Assembly: GCA_036571765.1 (NCBI GenBank)
Contig: BROE01000014.1
Location: 1,885,525 to 1,949,524 of the forward strand
Direction: 5' to 3'
From: Plecoglossus altivelis
Lineage: Eukaryota; Chordata; Actinopteri; Osmeriformes; Plecoglossidae
Length of the DNA: 64,000 nt
Shown here: positions 23,234 to 36,900 of the stretch, in pieces
Layout of the letters: every line of letters starts with the position of its first letter
Position numbering within the stretch: the first letter of the stretch is position 1
Position numbers and translations under genes: made by a program
The notes under the pieces: generated by a model
Told to the model about the DNA's origin: nothing
What the model saw: the letters and a program-made list of their open reading frames with translations, nothing else
Databases searched by the model: none

Positions 23234-26200
23234 ATCAGTCCACCAGGCCCAGGGAGGGGTTTGAACCAGACGCCTGGTACACTAAAGGTCTTCGCCCATT
23301 AAGTTCTGATAGGAGGAATGGGGGAGGGGATATATACCAGGGCTCTTCCACTGTAAACAATTCAGCAGTTCAAAGACTGATTTGTAAAGACGCAGGGTGC
23401 CATTATAATTAAGCTTTCTATCTAATTGTGCTTTACAAAATCCATCCATGCTAACCGGAGCATGAGAGTTAAGCACAATATTGCCCCAGCGTGGGAGTTA
23501 GACAAGGGGGGTGTGGTGGCTGGGCCAGGGGCAGGAATCTCTGGGCCATCAGGGAAATAAATGGAGCAGAAAGTACATTGTCATGTTCAGCTTTCTGGGG
23601 GGCTGTACGATTGGTTTGAATATTCTGGGGGGGGGGGGCGCTCAGCATGGTCAGGTATTCTGGGAGGGCATGTACCATGGTCAGTTATTCTGCGTGGGGG
23701 CGGTGTCATGGGCCGTATTCTGCGGGGGGCCTTACATGGTCGAGTTATTCTGGGGAGGGCGTGTACCCATGGTTTAGTTTGGGGGGGGGGGAGTGTATCC
23801 TGGTCAGTATTCTTGGTTGGTGGCTTCGTGATTCCTTATTGTCTGTAGTATTCTAGGTGTGCTTTATGGTGCAGTATGGTCTCGGGGTTGGCCGTACTCC
23901 GATTGGTTCGTATTCTGTGTAGTTGTTGGAGGCTGATTTTTGTAGCCGTGGGTCGGTAGTGATTTGTGGGGGTCTATGTACGAATGGTCTTGTATTCTGG
24001 GGGTGGCCCGATGAGCCAATGGTCTTTAGTATTCTGGGAGGGCGGTACCGATGGTTGTTTATTTCTGGGGGGCGCGGGGGAGTGTACCGAATGGTCAGCT
24101 ATGATTTCTGGGGTTTGATTGGGGCCGTACATGGTTGAGTTATTCTGTGGGGATTGCTTTGTACCATTGGTCCCAGTATTTCTCGGGGGTCCGTTACCTA
24201 TGGTCAGGTTATTTTTATGGGGGTTCTTGGCCTATTGTTGCATGTTATTCTGGTTGTTTTGGTTGGTCTTCGTACCTTGGTCAGTTATTTCTGTGTGGGC
24301 TGTATACAATGGCCAGTTTATTCTGGGGGCTTTGTACCTTGGTCTAGGTTATTCTGGGGGGTGGGGGCCGTTACCTGGTCAGTATTGTTTCTGGGTGAGG
24401 GCTGTACCATGGTTAGGTATTCTCGGTGGGGGGGGAGTTTATTGTTTACCTATGGTCAGTATTTCTGGGGTGGCCGTTTAGCATGTGTTTGAGTATTTCA
24501 TGGGGGGCGCTGTACCATGAGTTCAGTATTGGCTCGTGGGGGGCTCCGTACCGGATTGTTTCAGTTTATTACTTAGGGGGGTGGGACTATGGTCGAGTAT
24601 CTGGGGTGCCGTTGACGATGTTTCAGTTTTATTCTTGGTGTTTAGGGCTCGTGTTCCATGGCCCAGTATTCTGTGGGGGGGGTCTTGTACTCGATGTTCA
24701 TGTTTAGTTTTTTCTGGGGGTGGTTCCGTACCATGGATCCCAGGTATTCTGGTGAGGGCTGTACTCCATGTGTTAGTATTCTGTTCTGGGGGAGGGTGGG
24801 AGTGTACCGATGGTCTATTTCTTGGGGTGGGTGCTCGTTACCGATTGGTTAGTTTTTTCTGGGGGGCTGTATTGTTCTCATGGTGTCTAGTTATTCTCGG
24901 TTTGTGGGCTCGTACTTGGTTCAGTATTCTTAGGGGGGCTGATTATGGTCAGTAGTCTTGCTGGGGGGCTTATGTTACTCCGATGGTGTAGTATTCTTGT
25001 GTGATTGGGGGGCTGTACCATGGTCAGTATTCTGGGGGGGCTGTACCATGGTCAGTATTCTGAGGAGGGCTGTACCATGGTCAGTATTCTGAGGAGGGCT
25101 GTACCATGGTCAGTATTCTGAGGAGGGCTGTACCATGGTCAGTATTCTGAGGAGGGCTGTACCATGGTCAGTATTCTGAGGAGGGCTGTACCATGGTCAG
25201 TATTCTGAGGAGGGCTGTACCATGGTCAGTATTCTGAGGAGGGCTGTACCATGGTCAGTATTCTGAGGAGGGCTGTACCATGGTCAGTATTCTGAGGAGG
25301 GCTGTACCATGGTCAGTATTCTGAGGAGGGCTGTACCATGGTCAGTATTCTGAGGAGGGCTGTACCATGGTCAGTATTCTGAGGAGGGCTGTACCATGGT
25401 CAGTATTCTGAGGAGGGCTGTACCATGGTCAGTATTCTGAGGAGGGCTGTACCATGGTTAGTATTCTGGGGGGCTGTACCATGGTCAGTATTCTCGGGGG
25501 GCCGTACCATGGTCAGTATTCTAGGGGGGCTGGACCATGGTCAGTATTCTGGGAGGGCTGTACCATGGCCAGTATTCTGGGGGGGGCTGTACCATGGTCA
25601 GTATTCTGGGGGGGCCGTACCATGGTCAGTATTCTAGGGGGGCTGGACCATGGTCAGTATTCTGGGGGGGGGGTGTACCATGGTTAGTATTCTGGATTTG
25701 GACAACGGGGTTCTGCTTGTCCTTATAGCTCCTTATTCCCCATGCAGAACACAGTTATTAGTTAAAGAATCCCATCAATACAACTAAGGCACACATAATC
25801 CTATCTGATTGGTTGGATCATTTTACCAGTGATCTGAAATCTAGAAGGTCCAGGTATGCTTTGTAGAGCTGTTTATGGTCTCAACCGTAAACCATGGCAG
25901 GTGGACAGCCGAGTCAGCGTTGACGTAAACGTTAGCGATAGCTTGGACATTAGCATTGGAGCTGACGCATTCACAGGCCTGAGGAGGAATCACCCTAAGC
26001 ACCGTATATTCAATCAGTGAATCATTCAGCCTGTGTTCATTACATACATTGTAAAGTTACAATAGCAGAGCTCTGGTTGACCTCCAACAGTATGCACCTC
26101 TCTGGTCAATTTCAGGGCACCAAGTTCTGAAACATTTCAATAGTATGTCCCAAATGAACGCATACTGCATGCAGAACATGCTTTGTAAAGGCCATTGCAG

Positions 26201-29200
26201 ATGTACTTAAAGTAGGTAAAAAGTAAGAGATTTAAGGGGCAGCGATTTCTTCTTTTTTCCTCTTCTACTTCCTGTTGTTGATGACAGTCAGGGAGTTGTG
26301 TTCCACCTACTGGAGCTGAGGGTAACTGCAGCCCAGTCATGAGTGCAGGAGTCTTGCTTTAGAAGGCTGTACTTCATACAGGAGTCTTGCTTTAGAAGGC
26401 TGTACTTCATACAGGAGTCTTGCTTTAGAAGGCTGTACTTCATACAGGATCCATGCTTTAGAAGGCTGTACTTCATACAGGAGTCTTGCTTTAGAAGGCT
26501 GTACTTCATACAGGAGTCTTGCTTCAGAAGGCTGTACTTCATACAGGAGTCTTGCTTCAGAAGGCTGTACTTCATACAGGAGTCTTGCTTCAGAAGGCTG
26601 TACTTCATACAGGAGTCTTGCTTCAGAAGGCTGTACTTCATACAGGAGTCTTGCTTCAGAAGGCTGTACTTCATACAGGAGTCTTGCTTCAGAAGGCTGT
26701 ACTTCATACAGGAGTCTTGCTTCAGAAGGCTGTACTTCATACAGGAGTCTTGCTTCAGAAGGCTGTACTTCATACAGGAGTCTTGCTTCAGAAGGCTGTA
26801 CTTCATACAGGAGTCTTGCTTCAGAAGGCTGTACTTCATACAGGAGTCTTGCTTCAGAAGGCTGTACTTCATACAGGAGTCTTGCTTCAGAAGGCTGTAC
26901 TTCATACAGGAGTCTTGCTTCAGAAGGCTGTACTTCATACAGGAGTCTTGCTTCAGAAGGCTGTACTTCATACAGGAGTCTTGCTTCAGAAGGCTGTACT
27001 TCATACAGGAGTCTTGCTTCAGAAGGCTGTACTTCATACAGGAGTCTTGCTTCAGAAGGCTGTACTTCATACAGGAGTCTTGCTTCAGAAGGCTGTACTT
27101 CATACAGGAGTCTTGCTTCAGAAGGCTGTACTTCATACAGGAGTCTTGCTTTAGAAGGCTGTACTTCATACAGAAGTCTTGCTTTAGAAGGCTGTACTTC
27201 ATACAGAAGTCTTGCTTTAGAAGGCTGTACTTCATACAGAAGTCTTGCTTTAGAAGGCTGTACTTCATACAGAAGTCTTGCTTTAGAAGGCTGTACTTCA
27301 TACAGAAGTCTTGCTTTAGAAGGCTGTACTTCATACAGAAGTCTTGCTTTAGAAGGCTGTACTTCATACAGGAGCCTTGCTTTAGAAGGCTGTACTTCAT
27401 CGCTATCAGAGTCTTGGCTTAGAAGCTGTACTTCCTACAGGAGTCTTGCATTAGAGAGGCTGTTACTCAACAGGATTTGCTACGAAGCTGTNNNNNNNNN
27501 NNNNNNNNNNNNNNNNNNNNNNNNNNNNNNNNNNNNNNNNNNNNNNNNNNNNNNNNNNNNNNNNNNNNNNNNNNNNNNNNNNNNNNNNNNNNNNNNNNNN
27601 NNNNNNNNNNNNNNNNNNNNNNNNNNNNNNNNNNNNNNNNNNNNNNNNNNNNNNNNNNNNNNNNNNNNNNNNNNNNNNNNNNNNNNNNNNNNNNNNNNNN
27701 NNNNNNNNNNNNNNNNNNNNNNNNNNNNNNNNNNNNNNNNNNNNNNNNNNNNNNNNNNNNNNNNNNNNNNNNNNNNNNNNNNNNNNNNNNNNNNNNNNNN
27801 NNNNNNNNNNNNNNNNNNNNNNNNNNNNNNNNNNNNNNNNNNNNNNNNNNNNNNNNNNNNNNNNNNNNNNNNNNNNNNNNNNNNNNNNNNNNNNNNNNNN
27901 NNNNNNNNNNNNNNNNNNNNNNNNNNNNNNNNNNNNNNNNNNNNNNNNNNNNNNNNNNNNNNNNNNNNNNNNNNNNNNNNNNNNNNNNNNNNNNNNNNNN
28001 NNNNNNNNNNNNNNNNNNNNNNNNNNNNNNNNNNNNNNNNNNNNNNNNNNNNNNNNNNNNNNNNNNNNNNNNNNNNNNNNNNNNNNNNNNNNNNNNNNNN
28101 NNNNNNNNNNNNNNNNNNNNNNNNNNNNNNNNNNNNNNNNNNNNNNNNNNNNNNNNNNNNNNNNNNNNNNNNNNNNNNNNNNNNNNNNNNNNNNNNNNNN
28201 NNNNNNNNNNNNNNNNNNNNNNNNNNNNNNNNNNNNNNNNNNNNNNNNNNNNNNNNNNNNNNNNNNNNNNNNNNNNAGTCTTGCTTTAGAAGGCTGTACT
28301 TCATACAGGATCCTTGCTTTAGAAGGCTGTACTTCATACAGGAGTCTTGCCTTAGAAGGCTGTACTTCATACAGGAGTCTTGCTTTAGAAGGCTGTACTT
28401 CATACAGGAGTCTTGCTTTAGAAGGCTGTACTTCATACAGGAGTCTTGCTTTAGAAGGCTGTACTTCATACAGGAGTCTTGCTTTAGAAGGCTGTACTTC
28501 ATACAGGATCCTTGCTTTAGAAGGCTGTACTTCATACAGGATCCATGCTTTAGAAGGCTGTACTTCATACAGGAGTCTTGCTTTAGAAGGCTGTACTTCA
28601 TACAGGATCCTTGCTTTAGAAGGCTGTACTTCATACAGGAGTCTTGCCTTAGAAGGCTGTACTTCATACAGGAGTCTTGCTTTAGAAGGCTGTACTTCAT
28701 ACAGGAGTCTTGCTTTAGAAGGCTGTACTTCATACAGGAGTCTTGCTTTAGAAGGCTGTACTTCATACAGGAGTCTTGCTTTAGAAGGCTGTACTTCATA
28801 CAGGAGTCTTGCATTAGAAGGCTGTACTTCATACAGGAGTCTTGCATTAGAAGGCTGTACTTCATACAGGAGTCTTGCATTAGAAGGCTGTACTTCATAC
28901 AGGAGTCTTGCATTAGAAGGCTGTACTTCATACAGGAGTCTTGCATTAGAAGGCTGTACTTCATACAGGAGTCTTGCATTAGAAGGCTGTACTTCATACA
29001 GGAGTCTTGCATTAGAAGGCTGTACTTCATACAGGAGTCTTGCTTTAGAAGGCTGTACTTCATACAGGAGTCTTGCTTTAGAAGGCTGTACTTCATACAG
29101 GAGTCTTGCTTTAGAAGGCTGTACTTCATACAGGAGTCTTGCTTTAGAAGGCTGTACTTCATACAGGAGTCTTGCTTTAGAAGGCTGTACTTCATACAGG

Positions 29201-30926
29201 ATCCATGCTTTAGAAGGCTGTACTTCATACAGGATCCATGCTTTAGAAGGCTGTACTTCATACAGGAGTCTTGCTTTAGAAGGCTGTACTTCATACAGGA
29301 GTCTTGCTTTAGAAGGCTGTACTTCATACAGGAGTCTTGCTTTAGAAGGCTGTACTTCATTACAGAATCAACGCTGGCAACCAGAAGCCAAACATCACAA
29401 TCTCACCAGTCTGAATGTCAGATATGTGACTCTGCGTTTCTGTCCAATAGAATATCAGATATGTGACTCTGCTCTCCTTGTCCAATAGAATGCCAGATAT
29501 GTGACTCTGCTGTTTCTCACCAGTCTGAATGTCAGATATGTGACTCTGCGTTTCTGTCCAATAGAATATCAGATATGTGACTCTGCTCTCCTTGTCCAAT
29601 AGAACCTCAGATGTGACTCAGCTCTCCTTGTCCAATACAATGTCAGATGTGACTCTGCTGTTTCTGTCCAATAGAACGTCAGATATGTGACTCTGCTGTT
29701 TCTGTCCAATAGAACGTCAGATATGTGACTCTTCTCTCCTTATCTAACAGATGACGATGTGGATCTGGAGGCGTTGGTGAATGACATGAACTCTTCCTTG
29801 GAAAGCCTATACACCACATGCAACCTGCTGACTGATTCCACCCCCTTACTGCAGAACGGCCAATCACAGCGCCCGGCTGCGACCACAGAGGCTTGCACGC
29901 CGCAGTCTGTGTCGCCCAAACAAAACCTGCGAAGGTCCCAGCCAATGCACATCCTCGCCTTCAGGTACACACACGCACGCACGACAAACGCACGCGTTCA
30001 TTTAGGTTGGTTTAGGTGCAGCTCTATGGGCAAATGCAAGCCCCCTGTGACATCACTTGTAAAAAGGCCTGTTAAATTGATTTGATTCACAACCCTTCCA
30101 TAACTCAGAACAAACACACACTAGAAACAGCACAATTCTTGGGACGCAGCAATCGTAATGGGGTGCTCAGGGCTAGTGTATTACAAGAAGCCTGCGTTGT
30201 AAAATTGTCACCGAAGCAGAACAGCACACAAGTAAACAACTAAGGTGTGTTATTTTAGTCCATGCAGTAGTGCAAAAGCCTCTTTTGGGAGCATATGCCA
30301 GGTCTGTTCTGATTTGCTGACCGTTGAGTCCAGAATAACGAGTGTCTGGTTTCGATGGGTCTGTATATCAAGGCGCAGGGAAACCAGATCTAGCGGGTAA
30401 CGAACAGTCACCCTGGGATAACATGCAGCCCTGACCTCCGTCTCACCTCCGCTCCAGCTTACATGTGACAACATCAAAAGGATCGGAGCTTTTGAACTCC
30501 TTCGGTCGCGGCTCAAGTGTGGAGAAATGTTGGAGCCTGCTGGCTGTCACGGTTCAGACGCTGCTGCGGTCAGTGCAGACGCGAGCTGAGAGGAGCTAGC
30601 TGGTTCAGTGTTGCTAGCTCTGTTTAAGAGTCGGTTTACCTGGTGAGGGTGTCATGGGAAGGTCAGTGGATTGAAACAGCTGAAGATGTTTTGATGGGTT
30701 TTGAAGTCAAGCTCCATGCCTGTCTGGGTTAGGGTTAGAATCCACTCCAAACAACCAATTGATAGGGCTTCGATTTGGCCACCCGATGGCAGGTGTGTTG
30801 ACCAGTTCTGTTTGTGTCTGTTGACCTGTCCGTCTGTCTGGAGTAAACCTGTCTGTTGACCTGTCCGTCTGTCTGTCTGGTGTTGGCGTGTTTATTTGTC
30901 TGGTGTTGACCTGTCCTGTCTGTCTA

Positions 30927-30963
<37 letters not shown>

Positions 30964-33900
30964 TGACCTGTCCGTCTGTCTGTCTGGTGTTGGCATGTTT
31001 ATTTTTCTGGTGTTGACCTGTCCTGTCTGTCTGTCGACCTGTCTGTTGACCTGTCTGTCTGTTGGCGTTGACCTGTCTGTCTGCTGGTGTTGACCTGTCT
31101 GTCTGCTAGCGTTGACCTGTCTGTCTGCTGGCGTTGACCTGTCTGTCTGCTGGCGTTGACCTGTCTGTCTGCTGGTGTTGACCTGTCTGTCAGCTGGTGT
31201 TGACCTGTCTGTCTGTGTGTGTTACCAGGAGACTGCAGGAGGAGGAACTAAGGACATCCTCCCTGCCAGCCATCCCTAACCCCTTCCCAGAGCTATGCAG
31301 CCCAGCCAGCTCCCCTGTGCTCAGCCCCGGGTCCCTGCCACCCTGCCCGCCCTCCTCCGGGAAACATGTAAGGCTCCCTCACCTACTGACACAGCAGAGC
31401 ATCGCATCATCCAGAAAACGTCAAGTTTATTTACCCATATATATATATATATATATTTATTTATTTATTTTTTCTGTACTGTGCTTTATTGAACCTTTTT
31501 AAGGTGATGTGTGACAGGAATGGCAGGGAGATAAGCCGCAAAGGCGCCAAACAGGATTCGAACCCAGACCACTGCTTATAAGCCTGTATACACATATATA
31601 TATATATATGTATATTATGTATATATGTATATATGCATATACTGTATATATATGTATAAAATATATTATGTATGACACAAATGAAAAACCCTGACTAGGT
31701 TTAATGAAGTGTTAATGACACTCCTGCTGTTAATGTAAAACACGTGTATTATTTGCAGTGGAGGCATTTTTCACTTCCCTGACTCGTCATCACTGAGGAC
31801 AGGCTAAGATCGTCTTTGGAATTCCCCTTGGCCTGTTTTACTGTGTCATCTTCCAAGCTGTGTTGGCATGGCGATTGCCTCCATTTTTGAGCTTGTGCGT
31901 TCAGTTCCTGGAAGACATTAGCCATGTTCAGTCTTGAGGTGACCGTAATACTAGAAGATTCTTCAGGTCACATGGCCAGGATTATTTAACTCCAGCGTAA
32001 GACAGGGCAGTATGGCCCAAATGTTATATCACGGTATAATTCTATATACAATATATTCCGTTTCCTCAGAATGTCAAGCCAATGTAATCTGCTCTGCTGC
32101 TGTACTTGTTTTCCATTTTTGCAGTGCTTTACCACAGAAGAAGAGCTCATATAGAGCTTTCAACAGTAGCCAACATTTATGGGATCACAAGAAAACTTAG
32201 TTCAATATTTGTAGCAAGCTGTCTTTGACAATGTATTACTTGGCTAAATAGTTGATTCTGTTGGCCAACAAGAAACATGCCACAGTTCTCCCCAACTTGG
32301 CATCACTGCCTGCTCACACTCTTCCATGCTGCAATCTCGACGTTGGAAGATGTCATATAAAACCGAATGGTAAAACCTGAAAGCGATCCAGAAGATTGCT
32401 AGCAAAGTTTTCATAGATTGATTGTGATACTTGCGTGCCTGGTACGAATTGGGGCTGTGACAAATCTGATTTCTGGAAGGCTCTACTGCAGTTAGTACAG
32501 ATAGTCAGTATCCATATCGTAGCCAAATTCATACCAGAACATTTATATGCGGTTCCTACTACCTACCCCTACTCCAATGTAAACTTGACTACCAAACTCC
32601 AAATGTGGATCTGTATGACATTGTTCCACACTAGCAGATCTTAGCCTAGCAGAACCAGGCTAGCTGAACCTCACTAGCAGATCTTAGCCTAGCAGAACCA
32701 GGCTAGCTGAACCTCACTAGCACATCTTAGCCTAGCAGAACCAGGCTAGCTGAACTTCACTAGCAGATCTTAGCCTAGCAAAACCAGGCTTGCTGAACAT
32801 CACTAGCAGATCTTAGCCTAGCAAAACCAGGCTTGCTGAACATCACTAGCAGATCTTAGCCTAGCAGACCAGGCTAGCTGAACATCACTAGCAGATCTTA
32901 GCCTAGCAGAACCAGGCTAGCTGAACATCACTAGCAGATCTTAGCCTAGCAGACCAGGCTAGCTGAACATCACTAGCATATCTTAGCCTAGCAGAACAAC
33001 AGAAAGATGAAGTCAGGAGTGCAGACTGTGCAGACTGTTGGCCTTGGCTGTTAGGTTTCATTGATCTGTCGCTCTGTTACACTGCATTCTGGCCACCATC
33101 TGATTCTCCTTATTACCTCCTCCTTTGCTGCTCACAACCAAGCTATCGTCTCAATACCCTTAAAGGGGAATGTGCTTCCTTAAAGAGGAATGTGCTTTCT
33201 TAAAGGGGAAGGGTCCAACTCTCTGGTCATATTTCAGTTGTCTTGAAATCGACTTCATTTCACCTGTCTTGGATACATGTTGAAGGAAACCAGCCCGCTA
33301 GAAACTATTCCATCGCTTGCTAGCTAGCATGCAAGGAGAAGCGCTCATTTCTAATCATTTCGAGAATTTCTCTGAAGTGTGTATGCAGATCAAATCCTCA
33401 ACGTGCGGGTAAATGCTGTAGACCTGACAGTTTGTACTTGAGTATCTAGGGATATAGATTTGTGTCTATTGATCAGCATTATCTGCTGAACTTTAATAAA
33501 CAACACTTCCAGTCAAGTAAGTATTAAAGGCAGGGTAGGTAATGTTAAAGCACTTTTTGTTATACTTACTCAAATAAATCTCACATTATGGTGGCACCCA
33601 ACAAATCCCATGATCTGTCAGGAAAATGACTGGTTTTGATGGGAGGAGGTGGGATATTGTGGTTTGAATCCTTTCAAAGTCACGCCAAAATTGCTAGGTT
33701 TACCAAACCTATCTGCCCTGCCTTTACATTCACGCAGTGCATTCTCCCTGCACAGTATCAGGTCACGCAGACCAGAGAAAAGATCTGGGGACTGATACGA
33801 CCTCATCAAGATGGCTGCCCCCTCTTCCCTGGTCGTAGCAGTGCTTGTGAGAAGTAGAAAACCGAACCTGTCCTCTGTATGATCTTTGAACGTTGCAATG

Positions 33901-36900
33901 TCAGGTGTATAGTATGTGTGTACGCCGTATCATAGTGTGTGTGTGTGGGTGTGCTCCTCACAGACTGGGTTCATCACCATTCAGTTCTTCAGAGATTACT
34001 TACGAGCCTGTTAATAGACGCAAGTTGAACGGGTGCCAGGGTTGTGGTTTGGAACGTTTCACCTGTCAGGACGTATTTTTCCATGTGTGCGTGTGGACCA
34101 AGCCTGGACCTGCTCCTGGGAGATTATCTGGCCTGGTGCAGAGGTGATAGCCACTTCGGGCTGAACTGAACCACTTGACTCTCCTCGCTGTGAACTCCAG
34201 ATTAACGTTCAACTGCCTCCTTTTTCTGGTCTTCAACTTTGCCGGTTAACACTGTATGATTAACACTCACTTATGACTGTACTCCTAGTCTTGATACCAA
34301 CAAATAATTGCAAAAGCGTTGTCGTTCAGTGTTTGGATGGTGGATCAAGGTAGTTTCTTTCCTTAATAGTTTTAACAGCATGTACCTTTGTCCGAGGTTC
34401 TCTGGCATATCACTGAATAGTTTGATCACAACGCTGCGTTCACAACCCACACACTCGCAACCATCTGAAAACCATTCTTGGGGGTGGTGCGTGATTGGCT
34501 GAAACTGGCACGTTTCGAAACACTTTAACCATCCCCACTTGTGGTGTCAGCAGATCTGCACGGCCATGATCTCCAAACGTTCCTCATCCTCCGTACTCAT
34601 CTTCAGTGGTTTGGAGCACAGTCCAGCGCTGCCATGGTTACAGTGTTCAGTAACTAGGGCACGCATGGTTACAATGCTAGGCCAGGATATCCAGCTGGTA
34701 GGGTAACAAGCAAGCATACAGGTAAAGCCTTGTGATACCCACTGTTGCAAGATATGTGGAGGATGTCGTGTCTATGTTGGTCTGCTGTCAGCCTGGGCTG
34801 GCACACCCTGCTTTTAACCCCCCCCCCCCCCCCCCCCCCCCCTCCTCCCGCTAGATGGCACAGGACACTGATTGCTCAGGCAATTCTGTTTTATCAGAGT
34901 GCAGTGATGTCATCCTTTATCTGTGCCCAATGGGGCAGCCACAAATGGACAGTGATCCGTAGTGGCCTGAAAAGGACCCCCTCCCTCCTACCATTCCCTC
35001 CGTGGCCCCCCTCCCCCCTGGACACCCTGAGGCTGTAACCATAGGGATTTACAGTGTGAGCAACAGGCGCTAGTTAAAAGTAATTCATTTGCTTCACATT
35101 TAGCGTTTATCTGGAGCAACACGCCGGAAGGGGGAATTCGACATCGTGGCTTCACGATCTGCAGTGAAATGCTCTGAGCACAGAGCTACAGTGAGGACAG
35201 TGACTGTCTAACGGGCTGTAGCTGTTAGTGTGAGGTGTTTGCAGCGCTTGCAGCATTTGGTTGGGAATGACAGGACGGTCGCTGTGTTTCAAGATCGAAC
35301 TCTCTCACCCTCTGCTTGTCCCAGACCTAGAAAGATTTGAGTTTTGGGGCTAACTGAGAATTAATTTGACGTGATAATTAGACAACAAGGAATCATTTGA
35401 ATTTCACATCATGAGTCAGCAGAGTTTATGGAGTGACTTAGTTTGGAGCGGCTAGGTCTCTGGTCGAGCGGCAGGGCCCGGAACACTCCGGACCCTGACT
35501 GCCCTCATTCAGAAAGGGGCTTGTCTCGCAAATCTCATTAGTTTGTGTCACTGGTCCCAGTACAGCACAGACCACACACCGCCACCACACTGTACAGTTG
35601 AGTCATTAAAGAGGTACTTGTCAATCGCCAGGGGGGAAGAAAGGGGGCAGAGAAAGAGAGAGAGAGGGGGGTGGGGGGGATTCTGGCAAGCACAAGTCAC
35701 TTAATCAATGGCTGTTTCTTGTTGGGTAAGTGGATCATTTGAGAGAGATGCATTAGAACCAGGGGCAAGACCAGGGAACTGTTAGAATGGAACACAGCAG
35801 AATAAAACACAATCACAGACAGACTCTGTAGAGTCATATACTCAGTAGCTTTTGAAACGAGATGCTGGTAGTGTCACTAGATCGTCAAGGATGTTCCCAT
35901 CGATGCCACCCTGCTGACCCCCTCCACATCAACTGTTCCTGCTGATGCAGAGACGTGACCCTACACCAGGACTTCCCCTCTTGGGGCGAGCCGGGGGGGG
36001 GGGGAGGCTGGGCAGGGAAGGTAGAGAGACAGACAGATGAAGAAAGGAAGGGAGACAGACAGACAAAGCCTTATGACATGCTGGGACTTCCCCGCTCTCC
36101 GGAGAGAGAGGGTGGGTAAAGGCTAAAGGGTGGACAGAGAGAGAGAGAGAGAGAGCTTCGACTCTTATGACACGCCAGACTCGCCCTTCAGTGCATGCGT
36201 TGGTGGGAGGTGGTGTGAGGTGGGAGGAGGTGGGGGGAGAAGGGAGACAGTAGGGAGAGGAAGAGAGGAGAGAAAAAAGAAAATGAGAGGAGGGAATTGA
36301 AGAGAAGAGAAGGAGGACAGGAGGAGGAAGAGGAGAGGAGAGGGAGAGGAGTGGGTAGGAAGAGGGGGAAAGAGGGAGAGAGGAGTGTGTAGGAAGAGGG
36401 GGAGAGAAAGGAGAGAGGGAGTGTGGGTAGAGAGGGGGGAAAGAGGAAGGGAGAGAGAGTGTGGTAGGAAGCACGGGGGAAAGAGAGGGAGAGGAGTGGG
36501 TAGGAAGAGGGGGAGGGAGAGGGAGAGAGGAGTGGGTAGGAAGAGGGGGAAAGAGGGAGAGATGGACGTGTGTAAGCCGAAGAGGGGAGATGAGGGGAGA
36601 GAGGATGTGTAGGAAGAGGGGGAAAGAGAGGGAGGGAGGGTGGGAGGGTGGGAGGGGGGGAAGGAGAGAAGCAGAGAGTAGTGGAAAGAGGAGAAAGAGA
36701 GGAGTGTGTAGGAAGAGGGGGAAAGAGAGGGAGAGAGAGAGATGTGGGGTGGGGTGGGGGGGTGAGGGGGAGAGCAGGGGGGAGGAGAAGGGAGAGAGGA
36801 GTGTGTAGGAAGAGGGGGAGAGAGAGGGAGAGAGGAGTGTGTAGGAAGAGGGGGAAAGAGAGGGAGAGAGGAGTGTGTAGGAAGAGGGGGAGAGAGAGAA

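Larger units (their letters stand above)
22404..29750 (+). other. grb10 intron 2, mostly satellite DNA
   Basis: It contains a TG-rich array (22972-23233), the 29-bp array (23583-25692), the 33-bp array with the assembly gap (26345-29365) and the acceptor-bearing array (29395-29750). The stretches 22404-22970 and 25693-26340 look unique. No exon was found in them. Confidence 0.75.

Noticed and set aside
26288..29360. ORFs of 359, 370 and 626 codons (QESCFRRLYFI and MKYSLLKQDSC repeats)
   Set aside because: They are translations of a 33-bp satellite open on both strands, partly through an N gap. No start context, splice support or non-repeat domain.
26345..29365. CRISPR-like direct repeats
   Set aside because: Units abut with no unique spacers, and the setting is a vertebrate intron.
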